Assembly: GCA_002724555.1 (NCBI GenBank)
Contig: PBOZ01000088.1
Coordinates: forward strand, 1-33,284
Origin: Rickettsiales bacterium
Lineage (GTDB): Bacteria; Pseudomonadota; Alphaproteobacteria; UBA8366
DNA length: 33,284 nucleotides
Reading direction: 5' to 3'
Shown: positions 24,838-33,284 of the stretch, one piece after another
Position numbering within the stretch: the stretch's first letter is position 1
Layout of the letters: each line of letters begins with the position of its first letter
The notes under the pieces: model-generated
Databases searched by the model: none
What the model was told of the DNA's origin: nothing
What the model saw: only the letters and a program-made list of their open reading frames with translations
Translations under genes and position numbers: made by a program

Positions 24838-26571
24838 ATGGCTGACGGTGCCAATAATGCGGAAGAGACACAAGATCTTACGGATGGTTTTCACCTGCTA
24901 ATCGACGCTTTTAAGCTTAACGGATTTGAGACAATTTATGGTGTGCCCGGCATTCCGATAACAGATTTTGGCCGGATGGCGCAGGCTTCGGGTATCCGAG
25001 TGCTTTCGTTTCGCCATGAACAGAATGCGGGTTACGCGGCGGCCATTGCTGGTTTTTTGACGAAAAAGCCGGGCCTCTGCCTAACTGTCTCAGCACCGGG
25101 TTTTTTGAATGGTTTAACGGCTTTGGCACATGCGACGACAAACTGTTTTCCGATGATTTTGATTTCCGGCTCTTCCGAGCGCGAGATCGTCGATCTTCAG
25201 CAAGGCGATTATGAGGAAATGGATCAGCTAGCTATTGCTAAGCCGTTATGTAAGGCAGCATATCGCATTTTGCGGGTCGAAGATATCGGTATCGGCTTAG
25301 CGCGTGCCTATCGTGCGGCTGTCTCAGGTCGGCCGGGTGGTGTTTATTTGGATCTACCGGCAAAACTGTTCGGTCAGGTTATGGATGCAGAAGAAGGGCG
25401 CAATTCGCTGGTTCGGGTGATCGATCCCGCACCGGAGCAATTGCCGGCTAGTTCGGCTGTAGAGCGGGCGCTTAACGTACTCAAACATGCGGAACGCCCA
25501 CTAATCATACTCGGTAAGGGTGCGGCGTATGCGCAAGCTGATAATGTGATAAGAGAACTGGTTGAAAAGAGCGGTATACCTTTCTTGCCAATGAGTATGG
25601 CAAAAGGCCTCCTGCCTGACTCCCACCCGCAATGCGCTGGTGCGGCCCGGTCTACTGTATTGCGTCAATCCGATGTAGTTATGATGATTGGAGCACGTCT
25701 CAATTGGTTGCTTTCGCACGGTAAGGGTCGGACTTGGGGCGGTGCGGCGAAAAAGTTCGTGCAAATTGATATAGAGCCGAAGGAAATGGACAGCAATGTA
25801 GAGATTACGGCACCCGTTGTTGGTGACATAGGCTCCTGCGCAGCGGCCCTTCTCGAGGGCATGGGTAATGACTGGCACGCACCGCCAGCAGATTGGATCT
25901 GTGAAGTTGTTAAAAAACGCGAAGATAATATCGCTAAAATGGCGCCCAGGTTGGCCAATAATAACGTGCCGATGGACTATCATGGTGCTCTCGGTATCTT
26001 ACGAACCATTATCTCTGAGCGACCCGACACAATCCTCGTTAATGAAGGCGCGAACGCACTCGACTTCACCCGTGGTGTTATAGACATTTACAAACCACGT
26101 AAGCGTCTCGATGTTGGGACTTGGGGCGTGATGGGTATCGGCATGGGGCAGGCGATTGCGGCGACCGTAGAGACTGGAAACCAGGTACTGGCAATTGAGG
26201 GCGATAGTGCGTTTGGTTTCTCGGGCATGGAGGTTGAGACAATCTGTCGCTATAATTTGCCGGTTTGTATCGTAGTATTTAACAACGGCGGAATCTATCG
26301 TGGTGTAGAGGAGAACGCCAATAACGGCGACCCAGCAACTACTGTCTTTGTGCCAAATTCGCGCTATGATCAGATGATGTCTGCTTTTGGCGGCGTAGGT
26401 GTCAATGTTACCAATCCAGATGGGTTAAAACGGGCGGTCATTGAGGCGATGGACTCTGGCAGGCCAACTCTCATTAATGCAGAAATTGATCCGGGTGCGG
26501 GGAGTGAAAGTGGTCGGATTGGTAATCTCAATCCTCAAAGTGTATTGCAGAAGAAAAATAATCCCGCCTGA
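24838..26571 (+). CDS. oxc: Oxalyl-CoA decarboxylase
   Basis: The product has 577 residues from the ATG at 24838 (GGGAG 8 nt upstream; a TTG one codon earlier is less likely). It is a thiamine-diphosphate enzyme that converts oxalyl-CoA to formyl-CoA and CO2. Evidence: catalytic Glu61 in [23 protein letters not shown] (about 121-130) as in known Oxc, [10 protein letters not shown] (288-297) which is characteristic of the family, and the ThDP motif from GDS (455-457) to NN (482-483). The length fits Oxc (about 565-580) and the next gene is formyl-CoA transferase, which together exclude acetolactate synthase and 2-hydroxyacyl-CoA lyase. First gene of the oxc-frc-fds operon. Confidence 0.96.
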   Translation: MADGANNAEETQDLTDGFHLLIDAFKLNGFETIYGVPGIPITDFGRMAQASGIRVLSFRHEQNAGYAAAIAGFLTKKPGLCLTVSAPGFLNGLTALAHATTNCFPMILISGSSEREIVDLQQGDYEEMDQLAIAKPLCKAAYRILRVEDIGIGLARAYRAAVSGRPGGVYLDLPAKLFGQVMDAEEGRNSLVRVIDPAPEQLPASSAVERALNVLKHAERPLIILGKGAAYAQADNVIRELVEKSGIPFLPMSMAKGLLPDSHPQCAGAARSTVLRQSDVVMMIGARLNWLLSHGKGRTWGGAAKKFVQIDIEPKEMDSNVEITAPVVGDIGSCAAALLEGMGNDWHAPPADWICEVVKKREDNIAKMAPRLANNNVPMDYHGALGILRTIISERPDTILVNEGANALDFTRGVIDIYKPRKRLDVGTWGVMGIGMGQAIAATVETGNQVLAIEGDSAFGFSGMEVETICRYNLPVCIVVFNNGGIYRGVEENANNGDPATTVFVPNSRYDQMMSAFGGVGVNVTNPDGLKRAVIEAMDSGRPTLINAEIDPGAGSESGRIGNLNPQSVLQKKNNPA

Positions 26572-26602
26572 TCGTTAAATAGAGCCGAGGAAGAAAATAG
26601 CG

Positions 26603-27847
26603 ATGTCAAAAGCATTGGAAGGCGTAAAAATTCTGGACATGACGCACGTTCAATCCGGGCCGACCTGTACACAATTGCTGGCTTGGTTTGGTGCCGATGT
26701 GCTGAAAGTTGAACGCCCAGGTGTCGGGGATGCCACGCGTGGGCAGTTGCAAGACATTCCGAATGTGGACAGCCTCTATTTCACGATGCTGAACGGTAAC
26801 AAGCGTAGCATCACCCTCAACACTAAGTCTGATGAGGGGAAGAAAATCTTTCTAAGATTAATAGAGCACTGCGATGTGATGGTCGAGAATTTTGCACCTG
26901 GGGCTCTGGACCGGATGGGCTTCTCGTGGGAGCGAATTCAAGAAATAAATCCACGGATGATTTATGCCTCAGTTAAGGGTTTTGGACCGGGCCCCTATGA
27001 GGACTGTAAGGTCTATGAGAATGTTGCCCAGTGCACTGGTGGGGCAGCATCAACAACGGGAGAGCTTGACGGTATTCCGATGGTTACCGGTGCCCAGATT
27101 GGTGATTCCGGGACAGGCCTGCACTTAGCGCTCGGTATCGTAACTGCACTTTTCCATCGTAACCAGACTGGGCGGGGCCAGCGTGTAACCTGTGCGATGC
27201 AGGACGGTGTTCTGAATTTGTGTAGAGTAAAATTACGTGATCAACAACGACTAACCCATGGACCGTTGACCGAATATCCGCAATATCCGAACGGGGAGTT
27301 TGGTGAGGCAACTCCGCGTGCAGGGAATGCATCGGGTGGTGGTCAACCTGGCTGGATCGTGAAGTGTAAGGGCTGGGAAACGGATCCAGATGCCTATATC
27401 TACGTTATTGCACAGGCTGCTGCATTTGAAGGTTTGGCAAAGGTGATTGGGCATGAAGACTGGCTCGGAGACCCAGAGTGGAACACGCCGAAAGCACGCT
27501 TGCCAAAACTCGATATGATGTTTGGTGAGATAGAGAAGTGGACAATGACTAAATCCAAGTTTGAGGCCATGGATATTCTCAATCCACTTAATGTGCCGTG
27601 CGGTCCGATCCTGAGCATGAAAGAATTGGCCGAAGAAGCCTCTCTTCGTGAGACCGGTACGGTGGTCGAAGTCGATCACCCTGAACGTGGCAAGTATTTG
27701 ACGGTTGGTAACCCAATTAAGTTGTCGGAGTCTTCGGTTGCGGTTGACCGCTCGCCCTTGCTCGGTGAGCATACCGATGAAATCATGATGGAGTTGGGTT
27801 ACGGCACGGAAGAAATTACGGCGGCAAAAAACAACGGTGCGATCTAA
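26603..27847 (+). CDS. frc: Formyl-CoA:oxalate CoA-transferase
   Basis: The product has 414 residues. It is a class III CoA-transferase moving CoA from formyl-CoA to oxalate, giving oxalyl-CoA and formate. Gln17 in THVQSGP, catalytic Asp168 in [24 protein letters not shown] and the glycine loop GGGQ (245-248) match what is known of Oxalobacter formigenes Frc (Asp169, flexible glycine loop); other class III transferases lack the HVQ-G-P and GGGQPGW combination. The ATG has GAGGAAG 9 nt upstream and follows oxc by 31 nt. It closes the Oxc/Frc cycle, and its formate goes to the dehydrogenase encoded next. Confidence 0.96.
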   Translation: MSKALEGVKILDMTHVQSGPTCTQLLAWFGADVLKVERPGVGDATRGQLQDIPNVDSLYFTMLNGNKRSITLNTKSDEGKKIFLRLIEHCDVMVENFAPGALDRMGFSWERIQEINPRMIYASVKGFGPGPYEDCKVYENVAQCTGGAASTTGELDGIPMVTGAQIGDSGTGLHLALGIVTALFHRNQTGRGQRVTCAMQDGVLNLCRVKLRDQQRLTHGPLTEYPQYPNGEFGEATPRAGNASGGGQPGWIVKCKGWETDPDAYIYVIAQAAAFEGLAKVIGHEDWLGDPEWNTPKARLPKLDMMFGEIEKWTMTKSKFEAMDILNPLNVPCGPILSMKELAEEASLRETGTVVEVDHPERGKYLTVGNPIKLSESSVAVDRSPLLGEHTDEIMMELGYGTEEITAAKNNGAI

Positions 27848-27881
27848 ATAAGGTGTCAAGGGGGCGGTAGAGGATATGGTG

Positions 27882-29579
27882 ATGGAAGAGATCACGCTTC
27901 GCCGGCATTCGCATCCGGGACGTAAAAAGGGCCGAGGGCGCGCATATGCTAAAGGGCGCCAACTTGACCCTGCGGCGGTTAAAGAAATCGCAGCTCTGCT
28001 CGGTGACCGTCCGCGTCGGCGCGATTTGCTTATAGAATTTCTCCATCTCGTCCAGGACAAGTATAATCAGATATCGGCGGCGCATTTGGCTGCGTTGGCG
28101 GAAGAAATGGGTATTCCGATGTCTGAAGCTTTCGAAGTTGCGACATTCTACGCGCATTTCGACGTCCTAAAGGAGAGTGACGCACCGTTACCAGCCTTAA
28201 CAGTCCGGGTCTGCGGCAGTCTAACCTGCGAGATGATGGGGGCGGATACCCTGCTCTCCGAGCTTTCCGAATTTTATGGTGGCAAGGTGCGGGTTATACG
28301 AGCGCCTTGTATGGGGCGTTGTGACGTAGCGCCTGTCGCTGAAGTCGGCCATTACCACGTGACTTCTGCGACAACGGAGGCGATCAAGGCGGCGGCTAAT
28401 AACGGTCAGGTTCATCCTGAAATTCCTAAATACACGGATTATGATGCTTACCGAGGCAAAGGCGGCTACGCTTTATTGGAGTCTTGTCTCGCCAACGAAC
28501 GTACGCCGGACGAATTAATTGAGATCATGAGTGGTTCGGGTCTCCGCGGCCTTGGCGGTGCGGGTTTTCCCACAGGTACGAAGTGGAACATCGTTCGCGG
28601 TGAAGCGAAGCCGCGACTAATGGCGGTCAATGCGGATGAAGGTGAGCCCGGCACTTTTAAAGATAAGCTCTATCTCGAAGGTGACCCGCATCGGGTGCTA
28701 GAGGGTATGTTAATTGCTGCTTGGGTCGTCGAAGCGGAAACTGTCTACATCTATCTGCGGGATGAGTATCCTGGTATCCGAAAGATGTTACTGAAGGAAA
28801 TCGCTGCGGTCAAAGCTGCGGGGCTAGACCGAAAAACAAAAATCGAACTCCGCCGTGGTGCAGGTGCATATATATGCGGTGAAGAATCCGCGATGATCGA
28901 AAGTATTGAAGGAAAACGTGGGTTGCCGCGTCATCGGCCACCCTACGTGGCTCAATTCGGGATTTTTGGCCGGCCGACACTAGTCAATAACGTGGAGACA
29001 CTTTTCTGGGTCCGCGACATTGTTGAAAAGGGTGCTGATTGGTTCGGTGGCCAGGGTAAGGGCGACTCAAAGGGTTTACGGAGTTACTCGGTCTCTGGGC
29101 GGGTAAAGGAGCCAGGCGTGAAGCTTGTGCCAGCCGGGGTCTCAGTCCGGGAATTGATTGAAGAGTACTCCGGCGGAATGGAGATTGGGCACACTTTTAA
29201 AGGTTATCTTCCAGGTGGGGCGTCTGGTGGCATCTTGCCAGCAAGTATGGGAGACTTACCGCTAGACTTTGGTACGCTGGATGAACATGGCTGTTTCGTT
29301 GGTTCGCACGCTGTGGTCATTCTTTCTGATCACGATCATATGGGCAGTGTTGCCTCCAATTTGATGCGGTTCTTCGAAGATGAGAGCTGCGGCCAGTGCA
29401 CGCCGTGCCGCGTTGGAACCGAGAAATCTGTCAAATTGATGGAAGCTGAAAAATGGGACGAAGAACTGCTCACAGAGCTTGGGACTTGTATGGGTGATGC
29501 ATCTATTTGTGGCCTTGGCCAGGCGGCCGCGAATCCCTTATTTTCTGTCCTGAAGCACTTCCGAGAGGACGTGACATGA
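27882..29579 (+). CDS. fdsB: NAD-dependent formate dehydrogenase, fused gamma-beta (FdsG-FdsB, NuoE-NuoF) subunit
   Basis: The product has 565 residues from the ATG at 27882, which has AGAGG 8 nt upstream; an ATG at 27876 would leave only 2 nt. The N-terminal half (to about 170) is NuoE/FdsG-like: a helical part with EVATFYAHF, then a thioredoxin-like [2Fe-2S] site with Cys111, Cys116, Cys143 and Cys147. The C-terminal half is NuoF/FdsB-like: FMN/NADH site GLRGLGGAGFPTGTKW and NADEGEPGTFKD, then the [4Fe-4S] site Cys503-x2-Cys506-x2-Cys509 and Cys543. It passes electrons from the alpha subunit to NAD+ in the cytosol. The same fusion occurs in Methylobacterium Fdh1. It follows frc by 34 nt and overlaps the alpha gene by 4 nt (ATGA). 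An HoxF or NADP-hydrogenase role is excluded by the partner gene. Confidence 0.93.
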   Translation: MEEITLRRHSHPGRKKGRGRAYAKGRQLDPAAVKEIAALLGDRPRRRDLLIEFLHLVQDKYNQISAAHLAALAEEMGIPMSEAFEVATFYAHFDVLKESDAPLPALTVRVCGSLTCEMMGADTLLSELSEFYGGKVRVIRAPCMGRCDVAPVAEVGHYHVTSATTEAIKAAANNGQVHPEIPKYTDYDAYRGKGGYALLESCLANERTPDELIEIMSGSGLRGLGGAGFPTGTKWNIVRGEAKPRLMAVNADEGEPGTFKDKLYLEGDPHRVLEGMLIAAWVVEAETVYIYLRDEYPGIRKMLLKEIAAVKAAGLDRKTKIELRRGAGAYICGEESAMIESIEGKRGLPRHRPPYVAQFGIFGRPTLVNNVETLFWVRDIVEKGADWFGGQGKGDSKGLRSYSVSGRVKEPGVKLVPAGVSVRELIEEYSGGMEIGHTFKGYLPGGASGGILPASMGDLPLDFGTLDEHGCFVGSHAVVILSDHDHMGSVASNLMRFFEDESCGQCTPCRVGTEKSVKLMEAEKWDEELLTELGTCMGDASICGLGQAAANPLFSVLKHFREDVT

Positions 29580-32341
29580 GTCATTTGATCAGCTTTTCCC
29601 TAAATGGCCAGACAGTGGAAGCCCAAAGAGGCGAAACCATTTGGCAGGTTGCGACTAGGTTGGGTGTGGAGATCCCGCATCTTTGCTATTCGCCTGCAGT
29701 GGATTATCGAGCGGATGGCAATTGTCGCGCCTGTATGGTGGAAATTGAGGGGGAGCGAGTGCTGGCCGCCTCCTGTATTCGCACACCAAGCGAAGGGATG
29801 GTCGTGAATTCGTCCTCCAATCGTGCGCGGACGGCGCGCAAGATGGTGTTCGAGATGCTGACGGCGGATCAGCCGGCGCGCGAGACATCTCACGATCCAA
29901 ACTCTAAATTTTGGAATTGGGCAACTGATACGGGCGTGACTGAAAGTCGTTTACCGCAACGGTTGTTGCCTAAACTGGACCAAAGCCATACGGCGATGCG
30001 GGTCAATCTCGACGCCTGTATCCACTGCAGTCTTTGCGTGCGGGCGTGCCGAGAAGTTCAGGTAAATGATGTGATTGGTATGGCCTATCGGGGGCATAGC
30101 GCAAAGATTGTTTTTGATTTTGACGATCCAATGGGTGATAGCACTTGTGTTGGGTGTGGGGAATGTGTTCAGGCCTGCCCGACTGGCGCGTTGATGGAAG
30201 CCTCACTTCTCGACGAAAACCAAACCCGTGTAAATTATCCTGACGAACAGGTGGCAAGCGTCTGTCCTTATTGCGGCGTTGGTTGTCAGATCACATACAA
30301 CCTCAAGGACGGAGAACTGCTGTTTGTTGATGGGAAAGAAGGGCCGGCCAACCGCAATCGCCTTTGTGTTAAAGGACGCTTTGGTTTTGACTACGTTCAT
30401 CATGAACATAGACTAACGGCCCCTTTAATTCGCAAAGACGGCGTTCTCAAAGATGCAAATGAGGACGTCGACCCAGGCAACCCCTTTACACATTTCCGTG
30501 AAGCAACTTGGGAAGAAGCACTTGACCGGGCTGCAGACGGTTTCCGTAAAATTCGTGAAGAGCACGGCCCAAGAGGCTTGGCCGGTTTTGGCTCTGCCAA
30601 AGGATCAAACGAGGAAGCCTATCTCGTGCAAAAATTGGTCCGCACCGGATTTGGCACAAACAATGTCGATCATTGCACACGGCTATGCCATGCGTCGTCG
30701 GTAGCCGCTTTAATGGAGTGTATCGGCTCCGGCGCTGTTACCGCGCCTTTCACGGCTTGTGAAGATTCGGAAGTTATGATGGTCATCGGTGCTAATCCGA
30801 CAGAGAATCACCCTGTCGCGGCAACCTTTTTTAAGCAGCAGGCGAAAGCTGGGAAGACGCTAATTGTTTGCGATCCACGCGGCCAAGCCCTGCGCAAGCA
30901 TGCGACCCACATGCTGCAGTTCAAGCCGGGAACTGACGTCGCAATGCTTAATGCAATCCTGCACGTAATCGTAGAGGAAGGCCTGTATGACAAGCAGTTT
31001 GTGCAAGCACGCACCGATGGATTTGAAGCGCTCCGCAAGCATTTAAAAGACTATACACCCGAAAAAATGGCGGAGGTGTGTGGCATTGATGCACAAACAC
31101 TTCGGACCGTAGCGCGCACCTATGCAAACTCTAACGCCTCCATTGTCTATTGGGGCATGGGCATCTCTCAGCATACGCATGGAACGGATAACGCCCGTTG
31201 CCTTATTGATCTCGCGCTAATTACCGGTCAGGTCGGTCGACCCGGGACCGGCCTGCATCCGCTGCGCGGACAAAACAATGTGCAGGGCGCATCCGACGCT
31301 GGTCTCATTCCGATGGTCTTACCCGATTATCAGTCGGTCGAAGTGCCGGAGATTCGCGCCAAATTTGAGGAGTTCTGGAAAGCAGACCTTGACCCGCAGA
31401 AGGGGCTAACAGTCGTGGAGATAATGGACGCAGTCCACGAAGGCGTTATCTGTGGTATGTATGTGATGGGTGAAAATCCTGCGATGTCTGATCCGGACGC
31501 ACAACATGCGCGCGAAGGCTTGGCTAAACTTGAGCACCTTGTGGTACAGGATATTTTTCTCACTGAAACCGCATTCCATGCAGACGTCGTTCTCCCTGCC
31601 TCGGCCTGGCCGGAAAAAGACGGTACTGTCACCAATACCAACCGACAGGTACAGATTGGCCGGAAGGCCCTTGAAATGCCAGGCGAAGCTCGTCAAGACT
31701 GGTGGATCATTCAAGAAATCGCAACCCGCATTGGGCTCAACTGGTCCTACGAGCATCCACGGGACGTGTTTGCCGAGATGTCAGAAATTATGCCGTCGTT
31801 TAAAAACATCACGTGGGACCGGCTTAACCGGGAAAATGCGGTGACATACCCCTGCGACGCACCGGACAAACCGGGTAACGAAATCGTCTTTGCCGAGGCG
31901 TTCCCGACTGAAAGTGGGCGTGGCAAGATTGTCGGCGCCGAAGTAATCCCACCGGACGAAATGCCGGATGAGAATTATCCAATGATTCTGACGACTGGCC
32001 GTCAGTTAGAGCACTGGCATACCGGCGCTCTGACAAGGCGTGCGAGTGTTTTAGATACATTGGAACCGGAAGCTGTCGCGCAATTGAATTATCGGGATCT
32101 TGTGCGCCTTGGTGTCGAGCCTGGTGATATGGTTCGCGTTGAAACACGGCGAGGCATCATCGAACTAAGGGCCCGTGTCGACCGAGCCGTGCCGGAAGGT
32201 GTGTTATTCGTGCCTTTCTGTTATGCGGAAGCGCCCGCAAACTTCTTGACGAATCCACAGTTGGATCCTTACGGGAAAATACCGGAATTCAAATTCTGTG
32301 CGGCACGGGTGGAGAAGGCGGGAGCAGAGGCGGCTGAGTAA
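29576..32341 (+). CDS. fdsA: NAD-dependent formate dehydrogenase, alpha (catalytic) subunit
   Basis: The product has 921 residues from the ATG at 29576, placed in an ATGA overlap with the beta stop and with GAGG 7 nt upstream; the open frame further upstream overlaps fdsB and is not used. Order: [2Fe-2S] ferredoxin domain (Cys37, 50, 53, 67), a conserved His-Cys stretch and two [4Fe-4S] sites (Cys148/151/154/158 and Cys191/194/197/201), the cofactor-proximal [4Fe-4S] site (Cys230/233/237/264), and the bis-MGD molybdenum or tungsten domain. In NNVDHCTRLCHASSV, Cys371-His372 is at the place of Sec140-His141 of E. coli FdhF, so the enzyme uses Cys as metal ligand. It oxidises formate to CO2. No fdsC/fdsD sulfuration gene is seen in the window. 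Confidence 0.96.
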   Translation: MSHLISFSLNGQTVEAQRGETIWQVATRLGVEIPHLCYSPAVDYRADGNCRACMVEIEGERVLAASCIRTPSEGMVVNSSSNRARTARKMVFEMLTADQPARETSHDPNSKFWNWATDTGVTESRLPQRLLPKLDQSHTAMRVNLDACIHCSLCVRACREVQVNDVIGMAYRGHSAKIVFDFDDPMGDSTCVGCGECVQACPTGALMEASLLDENQTRVNYPDEQVASVCPYCGVGCQITYNLKDGELLFVDGKEGPANRNRLCVKGRFGFDYVHHEHRLTAPLIRKDGVLKDANEDVDPGNPFTHFREATWEEALDRAADGFRKIREEHGPRGLAGFGSAKGSNEEAYLVQKLVRTGFGTNNVDHCTRLCHASSVAALMECIGSGAVTAPFTACEDSEVMMVIGANPTENHPVAATFFKQQAKAGKTLIVCDPRGQALRKHATHMLQFKPGTDVAMLNAILHVIVEEGLYDKQFVQARTDGFEALRKHLKDYTPEKMAEVCGIDAQTLRTVARTYANSNASIVYWGMGISQHTHGTDNARCLIDLALITGQVGRPGTGLHPLRGQNNVQGASDAGLIPMVLPDYQSVEVPEIRAKFEEFWKADLDPQKGLTVVEIMDAVHEGVICGMYVMGENPAMSDPDAQHAREGLAKLEHLVVQDIFLTETAFHADVVLPASAWPEKDGTVTNTNRQVQIGRKALEMPGEARQDWWIIQEIATRIGLNWSYEHPRDVFAEMSEIMPSFKNITWDRLNRENAVTYPCDAPDKPGNEIVFAEAFPTESGRGKIVGAEVIPPDEMPDENYPMILTTGRQLEHWHTGALTRRASVLDTLEPEAVAQLNYRDLVRLGVEPGDMVRVETRRGIIELRARVDRAVPEGVLFVPFCYAEAPANFLTNPQLDPYGKIPEFKFCAARVEKAGAEAAE

Positions 32342-32377
32342 AGCGCGTGAACTTTAAAAATCATGGATATTGGACTT

Positions 32378-32443
32378 TATAGCGGCTTTTGAACTTAAGC
32401 GATCTGGGTCAGTTGGCCGAAGGCTTTTAGGACTACCGCTATA
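32378..32443. repeat. Inverted repeat between the convergent fdsA and epimerase genes
   Basis: TATAGCGG (32378-32385) and CCGCTATA (32436-32443) are perfect 8-bp arms around a 50-nt loop; GGA (32372-32374) and TCC (32444-32446) can add three pairs across a bulge. The loop contains a small GCC-GAA-GGC stem followed by TTTT. It lies between convergent genes and could end transcription from one or both sides. The rest of 32342-32599 has no gene. Confidence 0.4.
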
Positions 32444-32599
32444 TCCGGCAAAACAGCACTGATAGCGACGACGCAGCGAAAGCAACAAGGTTTAGAAGTA
32501 CGCGCCAATAGCCTGCTCTTTAGGATTTGGCATTCTAGCTTTTGTTGGATGTTAGAGTGGAAAATACCGCGCCATCGGGTAAGCACGCATTTCACGTAC

Positions 32600-33284
32600 T
32601 TAATACATCATACCCTGATCTCGGCGCAGTCCTGTATTTTCAAATTTCTGGCGCCACCATTCGATGGTTTTGCCAAGCCCGTCTCGCAAATTGACGTTTG
32701 ATACCCAGCCTGTCGTTTCTTGGAATTTATCAGCGTTCGCGACTAATTCAAATACCTCTGAACTTTCGGGCCGATGCCGATCATCGTCGTTTTTGATTGG
32801 TTTATTGGTTCCGCAAATTTCACAAATCAAAGAAGCAGTTTCTCCTATTGTAACACCGATGCCGGATCCTCCGTTATAGGGTATACCAAACTCAAGTCGA
32901 TCGGCTGTGCCGGCGACGACGAAGGCGTCCGCAATATCTTCGACGTAATTGAAATCGCGGATTGGCGTAAGATTACCGACATGAATAGCTTCGCATTCGG
33001 GATCGATTGCTTGTCGAATAATTGTTGGTAATACCGCGCGCTCGCTCTGCCTTGGCCCATATGTATTAAATGGCCGCAAAATGACCGCAGGCAGATCGAA
33101 TGATCGTGAATAAGCCGTCACCATCATATCGGCACTAATCTTGCTTGCTGCGTAAGGCGATTGTGCGACTAACGGATGATCCTCTGAAATCGGAGTGAAT
33201 TGGGCGGTACCATAAACTTCTGAGGTAGAAGTGTGTACCAAGCGATGGATGCCAATGCTCCGACAGGCCTCTAAAATATTTAAT
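32600..33284 (-). CDS. NAD-dependent epimerase/dehydratase (SDR), possibly LegB-like; 5' end cut by window
   Basis: The frame stays open to the last base: upstream of the TTG at 33239-33241 it encodes LNILEACRSIGIHRLVHTS, the usual strand and helix before the active site, so the gene starts beyond the window and about 228 codons are seen. The extended-SDR site is HTSTSEVYG followed by YAASK (Tyr-x3-Lys). Then come LRPFNTYGPRQSERAVLPTI, GNLTPIRDFNYVEDIADAF, and the C-terminal RPESSEVFEL and GLGKTIEWW. These suit sugar-nucleotide 4,6-dehydratases and 4-epimerases. The GPRQS-RAV, RDF-YV and RPE-SEV set is common in LegB-type dehydratases of nonulosonic (legionaminic) acid synthesis, which decorates flagellin or surface glycans. 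No neighbour confirms that. The N-terminal NAD-binding GxxGxxG is not in the window. Confidence 0.82.
   Translation of the reverse strand, partial: LNILEACRSIGIHRLVHTSTSEVYGTAQFTPISEDHPLVAQSPYAASKISADMMVTAYSRSFDLPAVILRPFNTYGPRQSERAVLPTIIRQAIDPECEAIHVGNLTPIRDFNYVEDIADAFVVAGTADRLEFGIPYNGGSGIGVTIGETASLICEICGTNKPIKNDDDRHRPESSEVFELVANADKFQETTGWVSNVNLRDGLGKTIEWWRQKFENTGLRRDQGMMY

Noticed and set aside
27251-28060. A 269-codon minus-strand frame across frc and the fds start
   Set aside because: It lies opposite two well-identified genes, crosses their junction and is Arg/His/Cys-rich, as antisense shadows are.
29507-29575. A 23-codon upstream extension of fdsA
   Set aside because: It lies within the conserved end of fdsB and lacks a ribosome site, whereas the ATG at 29576 has GAGG at 7 nt spacing and starts the ferredoxin domain properly.
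1-33284. Defence system, prophage, integron or insertion sequence
   Set aside because: No transposase, integrase, nuclease, helicase, toxin-antitoxin pair or terminal repeats were found; apart from the coiled-coil gene, the genes are metabolic, enzymatic or regulatory.

Overview
The window is 33.3 kb of dense bacterial DNA (about 20 genes, short gaps, mid GC, many 1-4 nt gene overlaps). It looks like a free-living, probably heterotrophic alphaproteobacterium. Pointers are the tandem class IIA HAD hydrolases of the TIGR01459 type, a TipF-like EAL protein, a single-chain methylmalonyl-CoA mutase, and a formate dehydrogenase whose beta subunit is a NuoE-NuoF fusion as in Methylobacterium Fdh1. 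I see no phage, transposon, CRISPR array, tRNA or rRNA gene. Both ends are cut inside genes: a crotonase on the left and a sugar-nucleotide epimerase/dehydratase on the right.

Layout. (1) 1-6373: the end of an enoyl-CoA hydratase (+), converging on minus-strand genes hyuB-hyuA (hydantoinase/oxoprolinase type), then a TauD/TfdA dioxygenase and an HpcH/HpaI aldolase. This reads as a small-molecule catabolic block. (2) 6465-9671: a 1068-residue membrane-anchored coiled-coil protein built from 31 units of 25 residues; it is the most unusual gene here. (3) 9806-13397: methylmalonyl-CoA mutase and a DAO-type FAD oxidoreductase (-). (4) 13691-19169: an amidohydrolase (+), a thioesterase and an O-methyltransferase-like protein (-), a Rieske oxygenase alpha/beta pair (+) and a second TauD-like dioxygenase (-). 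(5) 19552-22967: a minus-strand block of a DUF952 protein, a degenerate EAL protein resembling TipF, and two tandem HAD paralogues, the last three joined by 4-nt overlaps. (6) 23607-32341 (+): a class IV aminotransferase, then a complete oxalate-oxidising operon oxc-frc-fdsGB(fused)-fdsA. (7) 32600-end (-): a 4,6-dehydratase/epimerase of the SDR family, perhaps LegB-like.

How it works together. The clearest unit is 24838-32341. Frc moves CoA from formyl-CoA to oxalate, Oxc decarboxylates oxalyl-CoA to formyl-CoA, and the NAD-linked molybdenum or tungsten formate dehydrogenase oxidises the released formate to CO2 with NADH gain. The other catabolic genes (two 2-oxoglutarate oxygenases, a Rieske oxygenase, HyuAB, aldolase, crotonase, methylmalonyl-CoA mutase) suggest use of varied amide, aromatic and short-chain acid substrates, but their exact substrates cannot be read from sequence. 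The TipF-like protein and the giant two-TM coiled-coil protein may both concern cell-pole organisation; that link is inference.
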